Positions 55,733 to 64,000 of a stretch of DNA of 64,000 bases are shown in pieces. The notes under the pieces were generated by a model. The model saw nothing but the letters and a program-made list of their open reading frames with translations. It did not search any database and was not told where the DNA came from. Made by a program: the position numbers and the translations under genes. Source of the DNA: Clytia hemisphaerica (taxonomy: Eukaryota > Cnidaria > Hydrozoa > Leptothecata > Clytiidae); NCBI GenBank assembly GCA_902728285.1, contig CACVBU010000468.1, forward strand, positions 62,001 through 126,000. Direction: 5' to 3'. Numbering within the stretch: position 1 is the first letter of the stretch; each line of letters starts with the position of its first letter.

Positions 55733-56706
55733 GTTTTGGCAAATCACTAGCATTTCAATGCCTTCCTTGGGCCTATGATTCCTATAAAGAACAAGTCATT
55801 GGCACTTCGACAATCATTGTTGTATCACCACTTAAGGCGTTGATTGAAGATCAAGTATTAAAGCTTAAGGAGATCGATATAACTGCTGTCTATCTCAGTC
55901 CAGAGCTGGTGAAAGATGAAAGTATTGATCAAGTTTTCCAAGGTAGGTATTATTCAATCAACATGCCTTTCAGCATGTAGCAATCGATGGCGATCATATA
56001 GTTATACATCCGATAATGATGTGACTATTTTGAATGGTAGGCAAAATAGCAAAAATTGCTAACATGCCATGCTATTTTGGATTGGCTACCTCTTGCTAAC
56101 AATAATTGCTGTTCAGCCGACTAAATCAAGATGGTCCTGACGTTCTAAAATTGACCATAAAAATGCAAATGTTTGACAAAATTGAACGTATAATAAATAT
56201 GGAATGAATATAATGTGAATACCTAAACACAGAAAATCTTTTGTGGATTGCTATTTTTCTGGAATAACCATATTTTCACACTTTCTTGCAACCTATAGAC
56301 TAATAATTGACAACTAGCCGGTACCCGGCGTCGCACGCCGGTTTAGCTGTTTGCTGAACGCATTTAAAGTCCTTTGAGATGTTGGGAAGGTGGCTTAAAC
56401 ACGATGAAATCAAAATTTAAGGGAAGAATTCTCTTCAAAGTTTTACTCTATCCCTCCCGGGTATATTTTAACCATATTTTGAAAAAGATTTTTGTGACAA
56501 AAATGCTCAGAAAACAGAAAGGGCATCATTCCCAAATTACACCATACCGGCGACGTCCGAGACGGCTCTGCAATTAGATTTTTTCCTCGCTTTGCTTGCG
56601 TTATATTTTCCGTAGTTCTTGATGTTTAAGTTTAGGAAAACTTTGATGTCAAGATAAGCGGAGTGAAATAATAGACATGACACGCGATTCGTCGAAAAAA
56701 GGCAGC

Positions 56707-57007
56707 CCGATGGGGGGGGGGGTACTTAGGCAAGAGAAGTGTATGGGTATGGGTATGTGCCGGCCTTAAGTGGGCCTTTTTGAAACATGGCAGTTTGAAA
56801 AATCGGAAAATCAAACTTCAGTCTCACTAAGAATCGGAAAAATAGGAAAATTTCAACTTTTTGCCCCCAGAAAGATAGAAATTTGGTCAAATTAGTTCCG
56901 AAAAGTGAATTAAAATTCACACAATTTCCCTTGTTTCTTCTCCTCTTTATTCTGCTAAGGGTTCGAGGGGCAGGGCCGAAAGTCAGCTCGCAACCATAGT
57001 CCCCCGG
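56707..57007 (-). mobile_element. hAT-like MITE, CCCTTA family, copy 4 (in helicase intron)
   Basis: Perfect 8-bp duplication AAGGCAGC (56699-56706, 57008-57015). The G10 run, GTACTTAGGCAA and TAAGTGGGCC/TCACTAAG motifs show it is the reverse orientation of copies 2 and 3. It sits in the intron between the Walker A exon and the DEAH exon. Confidence 0.8.
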
Positions 57008-57730
57008 AAGGCAGCTAGGACACGCAGACAAAAAAGCGTGATTGATAGCGCAATTTTATATTGTTTTTTATAAAATAACTTCGTCATAACTTCAATAATT
57101 TTTCAAATTCACAATGACTTAGATTTACAGCAAAATAATTATCGACATACATGTTTAAAGGTCCGTTTTTACGAAGAAATAATTCTAGTTTTTACCGCCT
57201 TTTGAATGTATTTTTTATGTTGCTGTTGTTCTAACAAACTTGTTATGTGATTCTTGAGTTTTATTTTATATTTGTTCTTTTCTTTAACAGATTCTGTTTA
57301 AAAAATTTCTTTTGTTTTGAAAAGAATTCGAATGTCTCAAATCATATAAGGTCGTTAATTACATTCGAAAACATAAAACAAAAAAAAAGAAAGAAAAAAA
57401 GAAGAAAAAGTCTAATCTATCAATCAAAACAAAGTCTTTATAAAACGGCGCGAATATCGTTAAACAAATTTGTGGAGCAAGAACAAAATAAAAGTCATCT
57501 TTTAAAAGAACAAAACATTGCTTGCGAAAACGAAAGTGACACACAAAAAACAGGAAAGAGTTACATCGGATCGCCCAAATTTACCTTCATGTTTTTATTT
57601 TATTTTCTTATCTCTGATCCTGTCTTTCTCATTTCTGACTGTCTGAGTTTCTGAGAATTAGTTTCTCATTTCTGACTGAATTTTTATACCTGTCAATCAT
57701 TAGTCCATCAATTTCGACCAGTCTAATTTT

Positions 57731-57817
57731 CGCACCGAGGGGGATTCGAACCACCACCAAAGATAGACCTTCAGATTCGGAAGCCTGCGCTCTATCCGTT
57801 AAGCCATCGCCGCACAG
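57731..57817 (-). ncRNA. tRNA-like sequence, probably a SINE head or tRNA pseudogene
   Basis: On the minus strand an A box (TGGCTTAACGG) and a perfect B box (GGTTCGAATCC) have tRNA-like spacing. The acceptor stem and anticodon stem (CAGGC/ATCTG around a six-base loop) pair poorly, so a working tRNA is unlikely. It could drive RNA polymerase III transcription of a SINE. Confidence 0.55.
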
Positions 57818-57929
57818 CAAAATCACGCAATTCATAACATATTATACCGAACTGGCAAAAGACGGGGGGTAATGTTATTATAATATGGGTTAAAAGTACC
57901 CCTTTTTTAAACCTGACTCAAATTCGAGC

Positions 57930-58012
57930 CGTTACTAGCAACCCTGCGGGGCCCAAGGCGCCGAGTATGCACCCGGCACAGTGACAAGCCGTTACTAGCA
58001 ACCCTGACCCTA
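57930..58012 (+). repeat. Direct repeat GCCGTTACTAGCAACCCTG
   Basis: The 19-mer occurs twice about 61 bp apart, in a GC-richer patch between the SINE-like sequence and the DEAH exon. Origin unknown. Confidence 0.6.
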
Positions 58013-59586
58013 CGTAACTGTTAGTTAATCAATTCCAAACAACAAAACCCCCGGAAAGGTGACTATCAGCGATCCGTGGATAAAAAAATAAAATAAAAAA
58101 ATGAAGATAACTTTGGGCGATCCGATATAACTCTCTCCCAAAAAACAAACCAACAAAAAACAAACACACATACAGACTACGGCTATTAATATATAGATAA
58201 CTCTTCAAATCTAGATGTCCAAGAGGAGTTTTACTCACTGGTATGGTATATGCTTGTCCAGAAAGCCTTTACAGAACAAAAGATGGAGAAAACTAATTTC
58301 AAGTGATGAGTTTCGTAGTCATTGTATTAGTATAGTTATTGACGAAGCCCATGTTGTTGTTTCTTGGTTAGTATGTGGTCTTTCATTTCTTAGTTAAACC
58401 TGCTTAAATCAATTTAGTATCCAGCTTTTTTATCCCAGTTGGAGGTTAATTCTTTGAAAACCACTTTAAACTTGGACTAATGATTCCAACTTATTCTAAT
58501 GATAGTCTCAAAACTAGCAATTTTGCTTCAATATTATTTAGAGATATTGCTATTATTTAAAGCTACGAAAGCTTCAAAACTTCTCAATATGAATTTTGAA
58601 CATACTACAGGGTTTAAGCAGTGGAAAGAAGGAACCATTCAGAAAATGGTATGGAACAATGCATGAATTTCAAGCACTCCTTGGTAACGATTGCGCTATA
58701 TCCTGATAACAGCAACAGCAACCAAAGAAACAGAAAACAAAATGTTTTTGTTGCTTTGACTAAACCACAGTGACTTTTACATTATTTACAAGCACCCAAA
58801 CAAAAACAACATATACTATAGTGCCATCGAGGTAGCAAAAGGACAAATTATCGAATGTTTTGGAAATCTGATCAGAGAGCTGGAAGGGAAAAAAAAACAG
58901 ACACAGAGAGGACAATTATCTATTTTCAAACAAAACACCATGCAACAACAATTTTCAACAGCATGTGTTTTGAACTGGGGGGTAATCGTTATCACGAAAC
59001 AGTACGACCACCGAATAGATTGATTGAAATTTTTTCCATTCAGTAACCCCGCCTAGTGTTAAAACAACATGTTGTGAAAGAGATGAGGAAAGCCAAGAGT
59101 CATCTGAGATGTGTAATTTGCACTTCTGCATTTGCAATGGGTATTGATGCTCAAGAGGTGAATAGGTGCTTTCATTTTGGTCTATCCCTCACCATGGGAG
59201 GGTTTATTCAAGAAAGTGGCAGAATCGGTCGCAATGAAAAATAGAATACCGGTATTTTACTCTACAACAGCATTCTACAGGGTTATTTTCCATCGAATAT
59301 TTAATTTAAAAGATCATAGCTTAAGGAAACAATTTTTGCGGGGACTAAATATTTAGGTGTCTTAATTTTAAATTTTTTGCAGAATCTAATTTTGTGAATT
59401 TTCAGAAAATTACTGCCGCTCTGTAAATTCCGAATTGTTTTTCTTATTTGAAAAATTTAGCAGTCCTATACGCTTTTTTTATAAGAATACACTTTATAAA
59501 AATGTCCATGATGAAAATGGCCAACAAATTAAGAATATACTAAGAATATCATCATCATCGAATTTTGCTACTCAAGCTGAGAATGC

Positions 59587-60473
59587 GGCTAGTTCGAGAC
59601 GCAGGTCACATGTCGCAGGTCACAGGTCAGTGATGACAGGTTGACTCTAATCGATGTCATTGCAGAGGAAAATGTTTGGAAAACACAAAGAATTATCAAA
59701 AACATATTTCTCAAGCAATTTCATCCATATAAAACCATTTCAAACATCAAAATTTGATTTGTGCTTTTATCGATCTTTCGCAGTTTGAGCCATGTATAAC
59801 GCAGACCAGAAAATTTAAAACCATATTATACGTATAACAGGTATATTACATATTATAATGTTTGTAATGTTATATGATGGTTACATATAATAAAACTCAT
59901 CGCTCTAAAACTACCTTCTAAGAGAACTCACGAGCTTCTGATTGGTGTAATTTTATATCCAGCCATATTGTTATCATCACATTCGGTATGCTAAATATTT
60001 TTGGTGTTTTTCTCTTGTAAGACATGATATTTTGTGATTCTGTCAACATTTTTGTCAAAAATTGTCATTAAGTCATTAAAATAACAATTGAATGATTAAT
60101 TAGTTTCATCCTTATAAAACTACTCTCTTAGGGACCTCACAAGCTTCTGATTGGTGCCGTTTTATATCCATTCACACCATCCACATCACATTTTGTATAA
60201 GTATTTTTCGTGCTTTTGTCTTGTTAGGCATCATATTTTATGATTTTGTCATTATTTTTGTAAGTGAGTGTCACTAGGTTGTTATTTTATTCAATTGTCA
60301 TTTTATAATATCTAAATAACATGTATTACTTTTTTGTAATTTAATGCGTTATGTATTGATGTTATGTTATGTATATGTTACGATCTTATTATCTTTTTTC
60401 CGGTATGCACTTTGTTGACCTGTGACCGGTGACCTGTTGACCTGTGACCTGTGACCTGCGTTTCGAACTAGCC
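59587..60473. mobile_element. Mutator-like element with AGGTCA-repeat termini
   Basis: 11-bp direct repeat GCTGAGAATGC (59576-59586, 60474-60484). Inverted ends GGCTAGTTCGA(G/A)ACGCAGGTCA are each followed by a short array of AGGTCAC units, longer on the right. 887 bp, no transposase. A 9-11-bp duplication suggests the Mutator superfamily. It lies between helicase exons. Confidence 0.8.
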
Positions 60474-61043
60474 GCTGAGAATGCCATTTTAAGAGCATTT
60501 TCAATTATATAAATTGTCAATTACCCCCAAGTAAGGCTCACTCCTTTCACAAAAATGCCATCTTATGCTTGAGACATATGTATTAAATGTTAAATCTAGT
60601 CTGAATCAGGACCCTAACCTAAGAATGTGCTGTAAGAGTATTTTAGGATGATTTTCACAATAATATCCACGATGGAATGGATTTACACCATTCTTATAAA
60701 AAAAAAACGTGTAAATTTTGTGGATATAATCACGGTTGTTCTCCTTGCTGTAAGATAGGAAGGCAGTATTTCAAATCCAATGTTACTCCAAATTTACGGT
60801 CGGGGCTCTCTAGAAATGAAAGATTTCATTGGTACTAAATCATGCCGAAGAGAGAAATGCATGTCAAAGTTCCGGGGAACCTATTCACATCCAACAAGAA
60901 TGTGTCTTTTTTGCGATTTGTGCTTTTTAAAATGTAGTTGTGGTGACTGCTTTAAGCCAAGATTGAAAGCTACCACAAAGGAATATTCGTGTAAACTTGA
61001 CCGGTCTCATAGGACGAAAGAAGTCAAGTACGTGGTCTCTTAG

Positions 61044-61770
61044 AGGATTATTCTGAACAAAATTTTCAGAAGGTCAGGCAGGCAGTTAGTTAAACAGGTC
61101 TCTCTACCAATAATGTATTTTGAGTTCAGGTATTTTCACATTAATCAAGTAATGGAAAAAGGAAGATTTTTACAATGAAAGATGTTTATGGTAGAATTGA
61201 GATCTTGAACATTTTTGGGGACTTTGAAATGGTGGATAACGAATAAAGCAAGCAATCACCCCAAATGGTTTTCCATCATAAATGATACTAGTTTTCAAAA
61301 CCAGATATCAGAATCCATAATGACTAATGATAATGGATTTAATGATGAATGAAAATATTTTAAAGATATTTGACTTTAGCTGGAAAAATCATGAGTTACA
61401 TCAAATAATCTTGGTTTATTTTTGGCCTCGCCCAATAGTAGCACTATTTTTCGATTTTAAAAAATTTATATTTTTAACTGTATATTTTGGAAGAGGTTTA
61501 TTATTTAGTTATATACCATTTATTTGCTTTGGTGATTCGATGAGACGTCATAATAATAATAAAAGTAAAAATAAGAAAGTTTCTATTGTACGAACAGACA
61601 CAAAATTTGAAATTTTGTGCCTAATCATAAAACAGAATCTTTGTTTTATCCTATGTATTGACAGCAAAAATAAAAGCACTTTAAAAGCTATTAATGTCTA
61701 ATAATGAATAATAATTTTATCTTGCAAACTCTGTTGAACAGTGTATTTCCCTCTTTCCTTTTTTTCTAGC
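61044..61770. other. Non-coding
   Basis: An AT-rich ORF at 61327-61701 has hydrophobic composition but no signal, domain or splice context; not supported as a gene. Confidence 0.35.
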
Positions 61771-61803
61771 TATCTTTTGGTCAACAACAACACCACCAGC
61801 TAG

Positions 61804-61939
61804 GTAGTTGCAGCTGAGTTCAATGCTCAGCCTGGGGAAATGCTAAATGCACTAAATTATGTCAAAAACGTGAACGATGATGAAAACTTATTTATGGCCA
61901 CTGGAAACCAGCAAGACCAAGTTGGAAATTTTCAAAATG
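61804..61939 (+). CDS. Possible internal exon, unknown gene
   Basis: Open stretch AEFNAQPGEMLNALNYVKN ... NQQDQVGNFQN followed by a good donor (AAAATG|GTATGT). The acceptor is uncertain (TTGCAG at 61806-61811 or TTTTTCTAG at 61766). Composition is protein-like. It could belong to the gene ending at the right edge. Confidence 0.3.
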
Positions 61940-62756
61940 GTATGTATTTTTTTAAAATTTGTCACTCTTTTCCCTATCTAACGTCATTGTTTGTTGGTCC
62001 CCAACCAATCCAAGATTGTCCCCCACCCTGACCTTGAGGATTTGTTGGCTGTTATGTGGAAAGTGCCAATTAATAAACTTACCTGTTAAAGTGCATAAAG
62101 CAAATACCTAACACAGGTTTGACCCTGAACATTCCTCGATTTGGCCAAAACCCGTTAAATAATATATCATAGGATTGGGGATAAGAGGTTGGGGAGCATA
62201 ACATACCATGTTGAAACAATATGGACACCCTCGTCTCATCAATGACCTTTCCGAGTTGTGTTTCCAAGTTTAAAAAAATATATATAATGTTTATAAAGGT
62301 TTATGAAAATAGTTTTCTTATAAAAAAATAATACAGTAATATAAAAAAATTATAAAAAAATTAAAATTACTTAAAGGGGAAGTGATTTCTACGGTATATA
62401 TTTTTCATCATTTTAAACATTATATATCAATATTATGTACCCGAGGATAATTTTTTGTTGTGAAAAAACGTTTTTGTTGAAGCTACAGCTTTCTTTATTT
62501 TACAAAAATAGAGGGTTTTTAAATTTGACGTGTTTTTTAAAAAATAATGGAAACGAACATCTGTGTGATGTAAAATGCTCCTAAAGCAAAAAGAGAGATT
62601 TCTCTTTAAACAAAAATTATATTCTGGTAAACACTTTTCTACGAAGAGAACATTTTCTCGCTCTTTCAGCTCTTACAATCTCTTCTCTCTCAAAGCAAGT
62701 ACACCTAAAGCCAATAATTCTATTTCCTTTTTAAACTATCATCATGTCTTGGTTGA
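61940..62756. other. Non-coding AT-rich sequence
   Basis: No exon or repeat of note was recognised. Poly-A/T and TATA-like tracts around 62275-62420. Confidence 0.35.
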
Positions 62757-62764
62757 ATGAAACA

Positions 62765-62881
62765 AAGAAAACCCCCAGGAAGAAAAGGTTGTTTCTGATG
62801 AAGAAAGCCCTCATGTAGAAAGGGTTGTTGACCTCAGTAATACGGAGGAGCTTCAATACCTAGCCTGGATATCCAGCCCGT
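62765..62881 (+). CDS. Possible short acidic exon
   Basis: After a CCCCCAG acceptor-like site, an open stretch EEKVVSDEESPHVERVVDL-SNTEELQYLAW runs to a TAA at 62880. Acidic like the downstream 63721 exon; may be an alternative or decayed exon of the same gene. Weak. Confidence 0.25.
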
Positions 62882-63720
62882 AAACTTTTTTTTGATTTTG
62901 ATATTTCTTATGTTTACGGTCTGGTTTACCTAGATCGTCTGCATTCTGATCTGAGGATGATTATGCGGATATTCTGATTGGTTGGTCCAAGCGAATCAGA
63001 GATCTGAATGGTGGAGCGCATATAAGAAATTATGCGAGCCGACTTGAAGTGTCTGCCTAGCCTAAGTATTTGGATGTATCGCGCGGGTGATCAGCAAGGC
63101 TGATTTGCAAATCTCCCTGATTTTTCTTCTTCGAAGCAAATAACAATAGAATCCCTAATTATCTCCCGTGAGTGTTTGACCACGCATCCAAATAAAAATA
63201 ACAATAATGGTAGGGAAGAAGTGGGAAGATCAAAACATGGGAATTTTTAGATGTGTTGGTTGTTTAATTTTCATACTTGCTTAGATATTCTTGTTTTAAT
63301 CTTCTTAATGACTTGGTTGCATCGTGTAAAGAACTAAAGGTATATCTTTATTTTGCTTCAATTCTTCTTTTCTGTTTGCCAATTTTGTAGTGCTGTTTTG
63401 GGTTGGAAGTTTTGTTTTGATAATTTTTTTCTCCAAAATTCACTTTACACTTTCTGTCTAACAGACTTTCCTTCCACCACACTGTCTATATTTTATGGTC
63501 AAGGCTGCCATTTTAAATTGATTTATCACTGCTGGGGTACCATCTTGAAATTATGCATGTCATTATGTGCATATATTTATTTGCAGCCATGGGATTCATG
63601 CAGGAAAATCTGTCAACAGGGGTTCACCTGATTTCTAGGTGAACCAAGCTCTATAATTTTAGAACTTTGTCTTGCTGAGGTAAAACTTATTTTTTCTAAA
63701 ATTTTGAGCTTGGATATCCA
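62882..63720. other. Non-coding, probable intron
   Basis: No coding sequence was supported. It precedes an exon with acceptor GATATCCAG. Confidence 0.35.
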
Positions 63721-64000
63721 GGCTATTCAATACCCTCCATCATCTAAATTAAACGAGAGCTCATCTAAATTAAACGAGAGCTCATCTGAAGAATCTACTG
63801 CAAGTGAGGAGAGTACAGATGAGTCAGAACCCGACCTTCCGAACCTGAAAGGTTACGATTTCGAGCCAGTGTGCGATCCACGACCGATATCCCCCACAAC
63901 AGACGAAGGAGAGCTAGAGTGACTTGTGTGTTTGTGGAAAATGTGAAGCTATGGAAAGTCGAAAGTCCTTGAACGAGGTCCCTGAAGAACTCTTTGAAGG
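63721..64000 (+). CDS. P2X7 C-terminal-like domain exon (partial at window edge)
   Basis: An acceptor-like GATATCCAG precedes AIQYPPSSKLNESS. A 21-bp unit coding KLNESSS is duplicated, then an acidic Ser/Glu run leads to LKGYDFEPVCDPRPISP and, after a frame change around 63915-63925, LCVCGKCEAMESRKSLNEVP. The YxFEP and (W/L)CxCGxC motifs resemble the zinc-binding cytoplasmic C-terminal domain of P2X7, found alone in many cnidarian proteins (recall). The frame change (a TGA at 63920) may be a mutation or an unrecognised splice. The gene continues past the window. Confidence 0.5.

Larger units (their letters stand above)
55733..61043 (+). pseudogene. RecQ-like DNA helicase, fragmented over several exons
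   Basis: Exon 55733-55942 (acceptor TTGAATAG, donor GTAGGT): (TG)FGKSLAFQCLPWA, the Walker A motif, and IIVVSPLKALIEDQV (motif Ia). Exon 58215-58366: CPESLYRTK ... ISIVIDEAHVVVSW (motif II, DEAH at 58341) with a TGGTA duplication that shifts frame. Exon 58611-59241: EPFRKWYGTMHEFQALLG, LITATATKE (motif III), RTIIYFQTKHHATT, RPPNRLIEIF, CTSAFAMGIDAQEVNR (motif V), QESGRIGRNEK (motif VI) then TAG; internal frames are broken. Final exon about 60814-61043: CRREKCMSKF, CLFCDLC, CSCGDC, the RecQ zinc-binding region. The whole set is broken by shifts, stops and insertions, so it is probably a pseudogene. RecQ helicases unwind DNA 3'-5'. Confidence 0.75.

Noticed and set aside
56395-56577. Short plus-strand ORF with a basic tail (GHHSQITPYRRRPRR)
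   Set aside because: No exon borders or family match, and it lies inside a helicase intron.
57731-57817. Functional tRNA gene
   Set aside because: A and B boxes match, but the acceptor and anticodon stems do not pair and the anticodon loop has the wrong length; kept as a SINE/pseudogene.
61327-61701. 124-codon hydrophobic ORF
   Set aside because: Phe/Ile-rich as expected from AT-rich DNA; no signal peptide, domain or conserved neighbour.

Overview
This is eukaryotic, almost certainly animal, DNA: it is AT-rich, genes are split by GT/AG introns, and most of what can be recognised is transposable-element coding sequence in many states of decay. The mix of families (Ty3/gypsy, DIRS, restriction-like-endonuclease LINEs, CR1/L2-like LINEs, P-like and Crypton-like transposons, RecQ-like helicase copies, a P2X7-C-like tail) resembles what I remember from cnidarian genomes such as corals, anemones and Hydra. 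That assignment is recall and inference; no database was searched.

Left part (1-13 kb): a small intact-looking two-exon gene for a secreted cysteine-rich protein (2108-2815), with a TATA box and poly(A) signal. A 749-bp inverted-repeat transposon sits in its 3' UTR, five bases past the stop. Next come the broken 5' and 3' parts of an R2/CRE-like LINE (4724-5889, 11011-11497, 12000-12926), separated by a minus-strand Ty3/gypsy retrotransposon with very short LTRs (5893-11013).

13-19 kb: a DIRS-like tyrosine-recombinase retrotransposon (ORF1, RT, RNase H and the start of the recombinase), itself interrupted by a 5'-truncated CR1/L2-like LINE that carries a fresh 332-bp tandem duplication.

19-31 kb: non-coding repeats, a second R2-like LINE fragment, a frameshifted unknown gene with three internal repeats (22005-23345), then a P-element-like transposase whose five exons can be reconstructed on the minus strand (24296-28518). 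LINE ORF1 remnants follow.

31-44 kb: several inverted-repeat (MITE-like) elements with clear target duplications, a decayed transposase-like pseudogene (33860-35130), a Crypton-like zinc finger/tyrosine recombinase/Myb gene interrupted by a 1.14-kb insertion with a 9-10-bp target duplication (37048-40034), and a 1.9-kb satellite array of 112-bp units with a head-to-head inversion.

44-64 kb: a second Ty3/gypsy element with a dead integrase, AT-rich DNA, a PHD-finger LINE ORF1 (53463-54014, minus), a broken RecQ-like helicase gene spread over 55733-61043 with more insertions, and at the right edge an exon that looks like a P2X7 C-terminal-type cytoplasmic domain.

No operons, bacterial signals or CRISPR arrays were seen. 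The main biology is nested transposition. Many copies are dead through frameshifts in A-runs, C-to-T stop codons and insertions, while several inverted-repeat elements keep perfect target duplications and so look recent.
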